A stretch of 64,000 nt of DNA from Thereva unica (taxonomy: Eukaryota; Arthropoda; Insecta; Diptera; Therevidae). The notes under the pieces are model-generated. The model saw only the letters and a list, made by a program, of their open reading frames with translations, searched no databases and was not told where the DNA came from. Below are positions 41,101 through 52,392 of the stretch, in pieces. Location: the NCBI GenBank assembly GCA_949987705.1, contig OX465282.1, positions 40,512,039 to 40,576,038 on the forward strand, written 5' to 3'. The stretch's first letter is position 1; the number at the start of each line of letters is the position of its first letter. The position numbers and the translations under genes were made by a program.

Positions 41101-41775
41101 CGAATGAGCCACCTGAACCACTTCGAACTTACATGTCTGGCACTACCGATTTGTCCAGACACTTTCTACGAAACATTCGAAAGTACAATTCTTCCTTTCA
41201 AATGACTTCGTTTGGAGCAACAGAAATTGTCAGTCACGGTTATATGCCCACGTTCAAAGTACAAGGACAGGTGTATCATAAAGTTGGCTCACTTCTTCCC
41301 CTACCGAATGACAACTCGAAGTTCCTGCAAATCTACTTTATGGGTGACGACGATGCAGAAGCTAATCAACGTTGCGCCGTTTATTCCACCACCAAACGTG
41401 AAATAATTTCATCATTGTTACGATTATTTCATGAGCACAACCTTCTGGTGAAATTATTCCAAACTGCGCTTGAGCGAATGCCAACGGATGATTATAAAGT
41501 CGTCATTAGAGCGGACAAAACACCATCTGGCGAGCACGAAAGACGCTTCAATACTCCAACGATCTATGATGTAGCAATTGTAATGGTCGGAACAGAGTTT
41601 GATCGGCGAGACATCATTATCAACAGACGAAGTGCAGTTCTTCAACGTGTTGCTGAAACGCACAGATCGTACGACGCATTACAGTATCCAATACTATTTT
41701 GGCAAGGAGAGGACGGCTATCATTTCAACGTGATGCAAACCAATACTGTCACTGGTACAGCAAGAACAGAAAAGG
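41064..41775 (+). pseudogene. Helitron Rep-helicase, Helitron-like N domain
   Basis: VKLPPPNEPPEPLRTYMSG, FLRNIRKYNSSFQMTSFG, FKVQGQVYHKVGSLLPLP, FLQIYFMGDDDAEANQRC and YDVAIVMVG, to GTARTEK followed by a GTGAGT donor. This is the conserved region ahead of the Rep (HUH) nuclease. Confidence 0.85.
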
Positions 41776-42613
41776 TGAGTTATAATGAATTTTTCACGAA
41801 GTTCAATCGAAGCAAACGTATCTAGGTGTGTATCATGAGTTGGGAGCAAAAGTAACACAAATAGAAAATTGTGACTTGCGATAAGGTCTATAATTGCAAA
41901 TCATAAGTTTCGATTTGTTTAGTTGTGCTGATCGAAGATTTTGTTTGCGACTATCGACCTTACTGCCAATTGCATGTCACAATCTTCGATTAGCAAAACT
42001 CAACAAATCTGAATTTATGATTTGCAATTATAGACCTTATTGCTGAAGGCAGTAATGTTGATAGTCGAACACTTTTGCTCTCAGCTTGAAATATAAAAAT
42101 CAGTGTGCGTCTGTATCTTACGTATATATTCCTAAACTCCTCATCCGATTACCATGAACATTTGCATATAGGGTTTTTCGGGTAAGATGAACGTTTTCCC
42201 TTCATATATTTTGCTCTATCTCAGTCAGTAGAGGGCGCTGTATTACAAATCGTCAAGAAAAATCAATTAAATATATCGTATTTAACTATGTATGAAGCGG
42301 AAAATTGGTATTGGAATTGAAATTCGGTACGAAATCGTAATGAAAAATTGGCAAAATTGATAGTGTTTAACTATGTCTGGAGCTGGAAATTGATACACAG
42401 AGGTTTTTACGGACGAGGAATCGATTGGTGTGATCCATTTTTTCCCCAAAATCAAACAAAATGACGCTATAGTGCAAGCCGCCATGAAAAATAGAAATCA
42501 TATTCAAACAAAACAACTACACGCAAAATTTCATGACAATCGGCTGAGCATAGTGAAATTTGTTAAAGTCCACATATACAAAATATATTGATAAAAAAAA
42601 CATTTGCTTTATA
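41776..42613 (+). other. Helitron intron or insertion (838 bp)
   Basis: Begins GTGAGTTATAATG and ends TTTGCTTTATAG, and its removal joins GTARTEK to VSSMDFYAHRIM in frame, as expected of the Helitron protein. Within it 41876-42060 is an imperfect palindrome (ATAAGGTCTATAATTGC / GCAATTATAGACCTTAT). Either a true spliced intron or a later insertion that happens to look like one. Confidence 0.6.
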
Positions 42614-43609
42614 GGTGTCCTCTATGGATTTTTATGCGCATCGTATCATGATTAGAGGCGAACCATACAATCACATCCTGAAGTGTCGTCAGCTTTTCCA
42701 ACAATTCATCGTCGATATGTACGCGAAAATAGAGAGTGAACGACTTCTTTTTCTTCGCTTAAATCAAATAAAACTGCGGGCCGAAGAATATATTCACTTG
42801 CGAGATGCAATCGCGAATGATAGAAACGTTGCTGATATCGGACAAATGGTCATACTGCCAGCTACGTATACCGGAAGTCCGAGGCATATGCACGAATATG
42901 CACAGGATGCGATGACATACGTGCGAAATTATGGACGCCCAGATCTTTTCATCACGTTCACATGCAATCCAACTTGGACCGAAATCAAAGATTTACTGCT
43001 GGCTGGCCAAACGCTTGCCCATCGTCATGACCTCACAGCAAGAGTCTTCAGCAAGAACTAATCCGACTGATGAACCTCATCACAAAAAATCAAATTTTTG
43101 GAAAAACACATCGTTGGATGTATTCGGTCGAATGGCAAAAAAGAGGTCTACCGCATGCTCACATATTAATTTGGCTCATGGAAAAAATCGTTCCAACTCA
43201 AATCGATAGTTTCATATCTGCTGAGCTACCCAACCCACAACAAGATCCAATACTCTTTGACGCCATCAGTAAAAATATGATTCACGGACCATGCGGAGCA
43301 TTGAATCCGAGTTCACCTTGCATGAAAGATGGAAAGTGTACAAAACGATATCCACGAGACTTGCTTCAAGAAACACAAACTGATGACGACGGATATCCAA
43401 AATACAGACGACGAACACCACACGATGGAGGTCACACAGCAACTATCAAAGTGAACAATGTTGACATCGAGGTCGATAACAGATGGATTGTTCCTTATAA
43501 TCCTCTATTGTTGAAAACGTTCAAAGTGCACATAAATGTGGAGTCTTGCATGTCAGTGAAATCGATAAAGTACATATGCAAATATGTGACTAAAGGAAGT
43601 GATATGTGA
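42614..43609 (+). pseudogene. Helitron Rep (HUH) nuclease domain
   Basis: After the acceptor: VSSMDFYAHRIMIRGE, GQMVILPATYTGSPRHM and GRPDLFITFTCNPTW, then a frameshift near 43060 to IRLMNLITKNQIFGKTH, SVEWQKRGLPHAHILIWL (the HUH motif), CMKDGKCTKRYPR and KYICKYVTKGSD (the catalytic Tyr pair region). A 15-bp insertion at ~43598-43612 puts two stops in frame just after KGSDM. Confidence 0.87.
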
Positions 43610-43618
43610 CTAAATTAA

Positions 43619-45325
43619 GTGATTGTTTTTGGACTTTCTGATCGAAATGCAGCGATTGATGAAATTACACAATTTCAAATGGGGCGTTACATCAGTAGTA
43701 ATGAAGCTGTTTGGCGAATTCTTGGTTTCAACATTCACGAACGCTATCCAACTGTTGTACATCTCAGGGTTCACTTGGAAAATGGTCAACGAGTCTATTT
43801 CACGGAAGGAAACGCTCAACAGAGAGCTGCACAGCCACCGAAGACGACATTGACCGCATTTTTTTATTTATGTCAAACAAATGAATTCGCCAGAACGTTG
43901 CTATATCACGAAATTCCAAAATACTACACTTGGAATGCATCGATAAGTGAGTTTCAGCGAAGAAAGCAAGGTGCGATTGTTCCCGGTCATCCTAATATAC
44001 GTGCTTCGGATGCATTGGGGCGAGTGTATGCTGTTCATCCCAATAATGCTGAATGTTTTTACCTGAGAATGCTGCTTCACGAAATCAGAGGACCAACATC
44101 ATTTCAAGCAATCAAAACCATTGATGGCGAAGTATGCGAGACATACAGGGATGCATGTTTCAAACTTGGATTGCTTGAAAATGACCAACATTGGGATAAC
44201 ACATTAAGAGAAGCATCTGCAACATGCCATCCGCAACAAATACGCACTTTGTTTGCGATCATTTTGACAGCTTGCGCACCATCAGATCCAAGAGCTCTTT
44301 GGGAAAACCATAAAGAAAGCCTCAGTGAAGACATACTTCGACAAGCACGTAGGATGAATCCCGACATACCGTTTTCAGACTCCATTTTCAATGAAGCGCT
44401 CATATTACTTGAGGACAAATGTGTTTCCATCAACAACAAAATGCTTTGTCAGCTTGGGTTACCTGCACCTGCACGTGGCAGAAGCGATGTTCAGGATAGA
44501 GACGTATTACGGGAAAAACAATGCGACGTTGAACAGTTGCGAGTTTTTGTTGAAGCTCAAAAAAGACTCTTAACTTATGACCAAAGACTCCCGTACGACA
44601 CAGTTATGCAACATTTATCAAACGGAAAAGGAGGACTAATTTTTCTTGATGCACCAGGAGGTACTGGAAAAACGTTTCTTCTCAATTTGATACTGGCCGA
44701 AATTCGCAAGCAGAATGAGATTGCACTTGCAGTGGCATCATCGGGAATCGCATCAACGCTGCTCGATGGAGGACGCACAGCACATTCAGCTCTCAAGCTA
44801 CCGCTAAATTTACAATATGCCGAAGCTCCTACTTGCAACATCGGTAAAACATCAGGTATGGCAACAGTGCTGAAAACATGCAAACTCATTATTTGGGATA
44901 AATGCACCATGGCACATAAGAGAGCACTCGAAGCGCTCGATCGTACTTTGCGTGATTTTCGAGCAAATCATCGTCCAATGGGTGGAGCTCTCATACTGCT
45001 AGCGGGCGATTTTCGTCAAACTTTGCCAGTCATTCACAGATCGGAAGCCGCTGATGAGCTCAATGCTTGCCTGAAAGCGTCACATCTTTGGCGACATGTG
45101 AAAAAAATCACACTATCATCATCACTAAATCACACACTGTGCATTTATATCACGACGATTCTACGCAAACATTTGCCAGGCAACTTTTGGACATGGGTGA
45201 CGGCAAGTTTCCGATTGATTCTGCAACAAGTGAGATATCATTTCCATCAAACTTTTGTCAAATGCAGTCATCAATTCAGGACATTGAAAAAAAGGTTTTC
45301 CCGAGCATTTCACGCAACTATAGTT
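43619..45325 (+). pseudogene. Helitron helicase domain (PIF1-like), 3'-truncated
   Basis: MGRYISSNEAVWRILGF, LYHEIPKYYTW, GPTSFQAIKTIDG, then a SF1/PIF1 helicase: Walker A APGGTGKTFL, SGIASTLLDGGRTAHS, KLIIWDKCTMAHK (Walker B; WDE in active proteins, so the catalytic Glu is Lys here), LLAGDFRQTLPVI. Frame is lost after HVKKITLS (45110). A shifted frame gives DMGDGKFPI and VFPSISRNYS, then a LINE begins. Helicase motifs IV-VI are absent. Confidence 0.88.
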
Positions 45326-47000
45326 CTTGTCGAAGGCGCCTTCGATTCCATAATAACGGCCATCGCTATGCCTCCGGTATACAGTTCCCCCTCGGCTACT
45401 CGCACCAGTTGGTGAAGTGCCGTTTCTGTAGATCTGCCAGCCTGGTAAGCGTGCTGGCTTCTACTTAAAGGGTGCCTTCTTAGCATAGTACTCTCCAGGT
45501 GGTCTGCCACCACTCTTTCCATTGTTTTCAACAGAAAGGATGTTAGGCTGACTGGCCTGGAGGACTTCGCCTCGGTGTAGTCCTTCTTGCCTGGCTTAGG
45601 GAGAAATACCACTTTGGTTTCCCTCCACCCCGCCGGAATGTATCCTGTTGCTAGACAGGTAACGAATATTCCCCTAAGCCTGGGTGCAATGATTTCTTTG
45701 CCCCGTTGAAGCAGCGCAGGGAATATTCCGTCACGCCCCGATGTCTTGAAGGGAGAGAATGTGTCTATTGCACTTCTCACCCTTTCCTCCGTCACCACCC
45801 CGTTAGCCTCCTCTCGGTTCATCCTTGTAGCCATTCTGTTACGAATAGTCCAAGATTTACTCGAGATATAGCTGCTAACTTCCATCAGGATCTTGTTGGT
45901 TTCCTCCAGCGTCTCCGTCATCCTCCCCGACGGGTCACGAACGAGTCCGACTTTGGAGACCGGGTCCCTGGAGATCATTTTCTGAAGTCTGCTGGCCTCA
46001 GATATGCTCTCCATGCTCGAGCAGAAGTCCCTCCACGACTCCCTTTTCCGTCGTCGCAGAGTTTGTTTCATTTCTCTTTTCTTGGCTTTGTAATTCTCCC
46101 AGGCAACCGGGTCATTGCACCTCATCGCTTGGTTGAAAGCCCTTCTGACCTCTTTCTTCAGTTTCTCCAGCTCCCTACACCACCAGGGTGTGGGATCATG
46201 GTCATCCACTGACGTAAGAGGACACGCCACTCGAAAAGCGTTCTCTATCGCTGTCTGCAGGACATGCAACTGAGACTCTGCTTCTCTTGTGGTTTTCGGT
46301 GCCCTTGGCACGCGCTCCCCGAGATTCCTGCGCAACATTTCAGTATATCTAGACGTGTCCGTGTTGCGGGGAATTCTCGTTGTTCTAATTCCGTCTCCCC
46401 GGCCCGGGGTTCCGTACGCTATCTCAAATGAAATGGCTCTGTGATCTGACATAGTTGTCCGATCCATCACCTCCCAGTTGGTCAATCTTGTCAACATCCG
46501 GTTGCTGCATAGAGTTATATCTATGACTTCCCTTCGTCTAGCATCGACGAAGGTTGGTTCTACCCCTCTATTTGCAATAACTAGATTGTTGTATTCCACA
46601 AATTCGAGCAAAGCCTCTCCTCTATGGTTGTCGTTGGTGCTTCCCCACACCGTGTTGTGTGCATTTGCGTCGCAACCAACTATTAACCCTGTGCCTTTTT
46701 CGCCACAGGTAATAACCAGAATTTCCAACTCCCTGGTGGGCGGAGGATCTGGCGAATCGTACGGAAGGTAGGCTGAGGCTAGAATGAAAGCCCCACTTCC
46801 AGTACCTACGCGTACTGCTGTGAGATCTGGTGTGCACAAGTGCGGCAGTAAAACCGCCTGCACTCCGTGTTTCACCAGCACACACGTCCTCACTCTTTCC
46901 TTCGCATTGGGAACGTACAGAGTGTCGCCTAAGCGGATTAAAAGCACCCTATCAGTTGACCGGTGAAGCCGGCGAGATGCTTTCTTAGGGCTACTCACTT
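45326..47000 (-). pseudogene. LINE-E (R1/LOA-like) ORF2, 3'-truncated
   Basis: Open minus-strand frame of 562 codons. Endonuclease: GLIVGCDANAHNTVWGS, REVIDITLCSN, TTMSDHRAISFE. Linker: TPWWCRELEKLKKEVRRAFN. RT: SPFKTSGRDGIFPALLQ, WRETKVVFLPKPGKKDY, SRPVSLTSFLLKTMERVV, QHAYQAGRSTETALHQLV, then MAVIM. A ~2-bp loss there shifts the frame of (D)IEGAFD and the element stops at the Helitron junction. The YADD block is absent. The endonuclease N-terminus above 46950 is not convincing. Confidence 0.85.
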
Positions 47001-48240
47001 AAAAGTAGACAAACAAGAGCATGGTTCCCCGCGGAGAGGACATGCAGCCCTCACATAACAGCACTTACCAGAATACAAATCGGCCGAGGAGAGTGGCATA
47101 CTCCATCTGCCTCGGTCGACTCTACATTTCAGCATCCATACCCGCCCGCAGCAGTCCACATGGCTATGACGAAGATAAGAGTTTGAAGAGAATAAGAAGC
47201 TTCCATTGGTGATTAATGAGCCCTGATTGGCAGCCACGACGGATCAGTACCGACGACGACACGACTGAAATTCCGGAAGGCTGTTCAACCAGAGAATTCT
47301 TACGGGACCGCATTAATGGAAGGACGACCGACTTACCGCGCTGGCAGGCAGTATACTGCCTGTTACCAGGATCAATGCAAGCCAATCGCCTCCCCATTAA
47401 CTTGGCCATACTGAAGAGGAAAAGGTAAATAAGGAAAAATGAGCGATATTGCTTCATTCATGGAAGAGTCGCCCAGCTGGGGATACCTCCGCGCAAGCCA
47501 TGTGAACATAAGCCACATGAAGCCAGACAAGCAAAAGGCCCCTCACTGATTGACTCACAAGAGTTGTCGCACTAGCAAGCGAAGCGCTTGGTACTAGCAC
47601 CAGACAAACTCACATGAAGGAGCAAGGTAAATAAATTGGAAGCTGCCGCAGAAAAGAAAGATTGTTGAACCATAAACGTTCAATGGAAATGAGAAAAGAG
47701 TTATATGCCGTTAAAGCTAAACGAAAAAGAAACAAGCTGTAAGGGAGATGATACCGCGGCAGGTACCAAAACCCGTGCCCAAACGACCGGAGGGACTTGG
47801 ACTGAGAAAGAGAAGACATACTGAAGGAAGTCCACTACCGGTCTCTCTCGATGGCCGATGCCACATAAAAAGTCTAAATATCGGTCTTACCACTGAAGAG
47901 ACTACAGAATAGAAAGCAAAACTAACTCGGAGTGAGAAACCTTCCAAAAGGAAGAAGAAAACAAAATTGCCGAATAAGAATAAGGGTGAAGTCAACAAGT
48001 GACTAACAGACATAACCGAGTTAATACAGAACACTAGTCTACGTTGGGCGCCATTTTTGTAAACTGCCGGGAGGTTGATTGAGCTTGCGCTCGAGGAGAA
48101 GAGAGGAAGGATACTACATTGCCTCAAGGGCCATAAACATATTACACAACTAGTTGGGATGTGGGTTCGACCCTTTCGGTCCACACGATCAAGTATCAAG
48201 TATCCAGTATGATGGATGTTGAATATATGAATGGATATTT
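47001..48240. other. unassigned, non-coding; possible LTR-element primer site and B-box
   Basis: Mixed-composition DNA with no convincing gene. The minus strand carries TGGCGCCCAACGT near 48042-48054, the primer-site word of many BEL-type elements, but no LTR pair is visible. A plus-strand B-box-like GGTTCGACCC is near 48165. A plus-strand proline/basic reading (MIPRQVPKPVPKRPEGL..) at ~47737-47890 ends in a stop and is not recognised. Confidence 0.35.
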
Positions 48241-48401
48241 TAATAATAAATGAACAATAGGCAATATAGAATATATCTATAATACCGAGAATTTGTCACA
48301 ATTGTTTATCAATATTTTCGCTAAAATGTCAAACTAAATGTGCGCACTTACACGATTAGGATGACGAAAATGTATATAAAATTGATGTATTAATGTTTTT
48401 C

Positions 48402-48780
48402 GGCACCTCAATGAAGTAGATATAGTTTTTAGTTCGCGCGGTATCGTGTAGGTACAAAAATCACTTAAGTCATTTAAACCAAAAACTACTGGACCGAATA
48501 TTATTAAAATCTTTTCAGATTATATTGTCGCTAATACGCTTCGAACGGCACCTCAAGTAAGTCAATATCTTTCGTGGTTCGGGCGATATCGTGCAGGTAC
48601 AAAAATCACTTTCGCCGCTTAAACAAAAAAACGGCTGGACTGAATTTTATGAAAATCTTTTCAGATCATATTTTGGTTAATACTCTTCGAACGGCACGTC
48701 ATCTAAGTCGATATCTTTTATAGTTCGCGCGATATCGTGCAGGTACAAAAATCACTTAAGTCATTTAAACCAAAAAACCG
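48402..48780 (+). repeat. 145-bp tandem repeat, ~2.6 units
   Basis: Units begin GGCACCTCAA near 48402, 48547 and 48693. Each contains 'gttcgSgcgatatcgtgcaggtac' and 'aaaatcacttaagtcatttaaacc' and ends 'cttcgaac'. Divergence ~15% between units. The third unit breaks at 48780. Confidence 0.8.
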
Positions 48781-48789
48781 CCCGAAAAA

Positions 48790-48982
48790 AAACAAGGGCG
48801 ATATGGGACCTGTCCAGGGACATCGAGAGGGCTACAGGGGGTATCTATACTGCCGTAAACATTGCGGGCGGATGCTGCCGAGGAAGGAAACTGAAAATGA
48901 AAATCTAAATAATACTGGTACTTACATATTGTGCGAGGCACACAGCCTCCCCGCCGGTTGGGTGTTGTGCAGACAATGGTAA
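48790..48982 (+). CDS. short orphan ORF fragment, unknown
   Basis: After the tandem repeat the plus strand stays open: KGDMGPVQGHREGYRGYLYC, RKHCGRMLPRKETENEN, TGTYILCEAHSLPAGWVLC, to a stop at 48982. Local base composition is far more G/C-rich than both neighbours, and four Cys with nearby His could bind a metal. It might be an exon or capture from a gene. I do not recognise it, and chance is possible. Confidence 0.3.
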
Positions 48983-49670
48983 TCCGCCCTCTTGAGATGG
49001 CCGCCATGAATCTAAAGACATAGCCTATGGCATTCTACTTATAATGCCCTTTCATTTGATACCCATGTCGAGGGGGTTGTGAAGAAAATGGTAATCCGCC
49101 CTCTTGAGATGACCGCCCTGGACCAAACGATATATTGAATATTCTATATTGCTTATGGTGTTCTACTTATTGTACTCGAAGGGGTTGTGAAGAAAATGGT
49201 AATCCGCCCTCTTCAGAAGGCTGCCATGGACCAAACGATAAATTGAGTATATTATAATGCTTATGGTGTTCTACTTATCATATCCTTTCATTTGATAACC
49301 ATGTCGAAAGGGTTGTGAAGAATATTTCAATCCGCCCTCCTGAGACGGCCTCCACGGATCTAAAGGTATATACTATATTGCATTGTCATAGGAACTAAAG
49401 CTGTGTGCAAAATTTCAGCATGATAGGATACCCGGAAGTATTTGTAAAATCGATTGCAAAATTTGTTCCTTGAAGAAAACAGTAATCCGTCCTCTTGAGA
49501 CCACCGCCATGAATCTAACGGTATAATTAGTATACCATAGTGCATTGTCATCGGAGCTGAAGCTGTGTGCAAAATTTCAGGGTGATCGGGTAACCAGAAG
49601 TATTCAAAAAATCGATTGCAAGATTTGTACCGGACAAACAGACAGACAAGAAAGCGAGCTAATAAAAACG
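48983..49670 (+). repeat. satellite-like degenerate repeats
   Basis: Units of ~110-160 bp starting 'ggtaatccgccctcttgagatggccgcc' near 48978, 49089, 49198, 49326 and 49485. They share 'tttcatttgatacccatgtcg', 'gctgtgtgcaaaatttcag' and 'agtattt.aaaatcgattgcaa'. They end with 'gacagacaagaaagcgag'. Same broad family as 52820-53004 and 60971-61769. Confidence 0.7.
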
Positions 49671-50381
49671 TTTTAATAAGTACAATGCACTAAATACTTA
49701 GTTGTTTTATTCGGTTCGTTATGGCAAATTTTTTTTCTCTTCTAATTACAATTATCATCAACTTAATAAATTCAATTAATTATAATAAAAAAAACAGGGT
49801 TACCTTTCTTTCTGTTGTTATTTTAAATGTACATTTTTTTCTTATCTTAATTTTTTCGATTATTTCTTAGTGTTATAAGTCGCATATTTGTTACTAAATT
49901 TTAGTTATGACTTCTAAAAAAAAATTTTTTTTTATTTTTATTTTAATAAATTCGAAATAGTCTTCATTATCTTCAGTAAATTAAATGTTTTTTTTTATTG
50001 TAGCGCTAAAAGGAACAAGAAAAGCAAGCAGCTATCGCACTGTTCAATTATTTGAAAGAATGCTTTTAAAACAATTTTAAAATCGTTTAATAAGAACTTA
50101 GATTTCCGGCTAAACAAATTATTACAACAAGGAATAATCAAGGACAATAGCTTCAGTCTTAATATTTCTTTGTTACAATCTGTGAACGCACTTGAATTTC
50201 CAACATTTTTCCATGTTTCCAAACTAAATCGTAACCATTCTAAAATATCCGAATTTTAATTAATCGCCACATCACTTTCTTTTTGACAAAAAAAATCTAA
50301 CAGTTACACGACCGATCAACTACGTGTGACTCTCCGGACCCGACTCCTATGAATTCACGCATATCGTCCCAAGCTTTTAGG
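49671..50381. other. A/T-rich DNA, no gene
   Basis: Dominated by T-runs and A-runs. A 75-codon minus ORF at 49995-50222 (METWKNVGNSSAFTDCNK..) lies in it but has no recognisable domain. Confidence 0.5.
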
Positions 50382-50819
50382 GGCCCATACACTACAAGGT
50401 TTTATGCGTACAAACAAGGCGTTCAAACAAAGATTGACAGTGTGTGGTGAATTTGGTTTTTGGCTTTATGTTTGTCACAAGTTTGTCCCAAATATCAAAA
50501 CGGTTTGATTTTTCTTGGTTTTATCTGACAGTTAAATAAAACAAAACAGAAAACGTCTCCTTTGGTGGTTTATCGAGTCAATTTTGGTTTTTTTCTTGTG
50601 TTTATAATATTTAGTTTTGAGTACCATCAATTATGAGCCATTTAGATATCAGGACGTGGCCAAAATACTATCTTTCTTTGATTTATTAGCTGCCTCTATG
50701 CCCATGCCTTTGGCAAACTGAAAACCATGTAGTGTATGGGCCAGATGAGCGTTCAAACAAGTTTGTCACAAAGATTGTGGGACAAGTTTGAACACATAAA
50801 ACGTTGTAGTGTATGGGCC
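50382..50819. mobile_element. MITE with GGCCCATACACTACA ends
   Basis: Left GGCCCATACACTACAAGGTTTT faces right AAAACGTTGTAGTGTATGGGCC. A third copy of the right end (TGTAGTGTATGGGCC) is at 50728-50742, followed by a near repeat of the internal 'gttcaaacaagtttgtcacaaa' segment, so the right end appears duplicated. 438 bp. No clear target-site duplication. Confidence 0.7.
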
Positions 50820-50947
50820 ACTTTTTTCCCCCCGAACACAGAGTCTCGCACAAAAACCGCGGTTATACCGAGCAATTTTTCCATTCCCATCGACTTCTTT
50901 GGTCTAATTTTTGTTGCTCAGAAGGGAGAATCAACAATAATCATAAT

Positions 50948-51306
50948 GGGCTGTTTCACACGAGCCGACGGCCAACCAACAGAAATCGGCTGTTATCGGC
51001 CATTCCCTTTTGAAACTCGACGAAAAGTCGCTTGGGCTTTCACACGGGCCAATTTTTCCAACCAACTCTACGTCAAAACGCTTTAGCTTATTGTTGTTGT
51101 TTTGTCTTTTCTCTTTCTTTTCTTGTTCCCAAAGGAATAAAAAACAACAACAACCACACAGCTGTCAAAGAGTCGTATCGAAAATCGTGTGAGAAAGTTG
51201 AATGGAAATATCTTCCCTCCCCGTGGTCCTCTCTCACCCTCTTCTCTACAAATGACGTTTTCATACGATTTCTGTTGGTTGGCCGTCGGCTCGTGTGAAA
51301 CAGCCC
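50948..51306. mobile_element. 359-bp MITE with perfect 41-bp TIRs
   Basis: GGGCTGTTTCACACGAGCCG.. is matched over 41 bp by the right end ..CGGCTCGTGTGAAACAGCCC. AAT flanks both sides (50945-50947, 51307-51309). Perfect arms suggest a young or recently homogenised copy. The interior contains 'aacaacaacaac' and its complement. Confidence 0.88.
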
Positions 51307-51371
51307 AATGGAATGAAGGAATGAATTATTCATTTTTCTGTCCCACGCATACTGTTACCCACACCACCTGG

Positions 51372-51967
51372 GGCCAGTTCACGCAATTCGACACTCGACG
51401 TCGACATCGACGCTTTATGAAAACGACATTAATTTCAACAACGTTGAATTTGGGTTCACGTAAGTCGACGTGTCGAATGTCGTTTTCCCAAAATAATTTC
51501 TCCTAAAGTTATGCAAAATCCAAAGAAACCGGTGCACTTTTCACATTATCCATAAGGGGGACAAGTTGCAAATAATACTAAAACTTCAATAATGTGAGTA
51601 ATTAAATTAATTAATTAAACAACTTCATAATAATATTGGAAAATCTCAGCTCTGAATTTATTTTTGTACATCTAAATCTTCTTGGAGTAGTTATAATTGT
51701 TATTTTTCAACTAATAATTTTTCTTTTTCTGTTGCATTTTGCTCGTTCAGAACTGTAAAAAGTTTTGTGTAAAATTATTTCTGCTGTGCTCTAATTGGCA
51801 CCACAACTTGTTTTTAATACAACAATAAATGAATTCGACGCCAAATCTGGCGTCGAGAAGATTAACGACACTTTTAAAACGTCAAACATAAAACGTCGAC
51901 ATGCGTGAACCCAAAACGACATTTAACGCGTCGTTTTCAGTCGACGTCGAATTGCGTGAACTGGCCC
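51372..51967. mobile_element. 596-bp MITE with GGGCCAGTTCACGC ends, TSD CTG
   Basis: GGGCCAGTTCACGCAATTCG / CGAATTGCGTGAACTGGCCC inverted ends, flanked by CTG (51369-51371, 51968-51970). Subterminal palindromic GTCGACGTCGA-type words are abundant. No ORF. G/C-rich ends and 3-bp duplication suggest PIF/Harbinger-like mobilisation. Confidence 0.82.
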
Positions 51968-52153
51968 CTGGTAACACTAAAACGAAAAGGAAATGTCAAA
52001 GACATTCATTAGCAAAGACAGAGACTAAAAGTCAAGAAGTGAAGCGTTATTAAGTTTGTCCTGAGTTTCTATTAAATATGCAAATAAAGTAATTAATACA
52101 TATAATTAATAATTCTTTGTTTATTTTCAATATACGTTGGATCACAACATATA

Positions 52154-52392
52154 CAGTGGCCGAAATTGATTTAAGTTCACCCAACACTTCTATGTTTCAG
52201 AGCGTTTTCCTCAGCTCCATTTTGTTGTGGAAACTTGAATTTTAACATAGTTGTCTTTCTAGAGGTTGCGAATAAGTAGTAAAAAAATTATACCGCTAGC
52301 TCTCTTAATAACGGTAAAATGCATACCGTAAGTAAAAGCATTTCAATTTGAAGCATTTTTAGTGCGAAATTGATTTAAGTTCAGTAAAAAAT
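52154..52392 (+). repeat. mariner-like end, partial element
   Basis: TA|CAGTGGCCGAAATTGATTTA at 52152 looks like a Tc1/mariner-type terminus after a TA site, and 'aaattgatttaagttca' recurs at 52370. The last ~110 bp (52280-52392) recur inverted at 63908-64000. No transposase seen. Confidence 0.5.

Larger units (their letters stand above)
34651..45325 (+). mobile_element. Helitron, 5' end to truncated 3' end, with nested Gypsy
   Basis: The left end reads A|TCTATATATA, matching the Helitron rule (insertion after A, 5' TC). The Gypsy element at 34659-39743 splits it after 8 bases; the sequence resumes as TATATCACAGTGAATG at 39749. The coding part runs 40592-45325 and ends where a LINE is joined. 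No CTRR hairpin end is in the window. Excluding the Gypsy, ~5.6 kb remain. Confidence 0.75.

Noticed and set aside
48030..48200. BEL-type LTR element starting at TGGCGCCCAACGT
   Set aside because: Only the primer-like word is visible; no LTR pair, no gag and no duplication could be defined.
49995..50222. 75-aa minus ORF as a host exon
   Set aside because: No recognisable motif, no good splice sites, in A/T-rich DNA where such an ORF is expected by chance.
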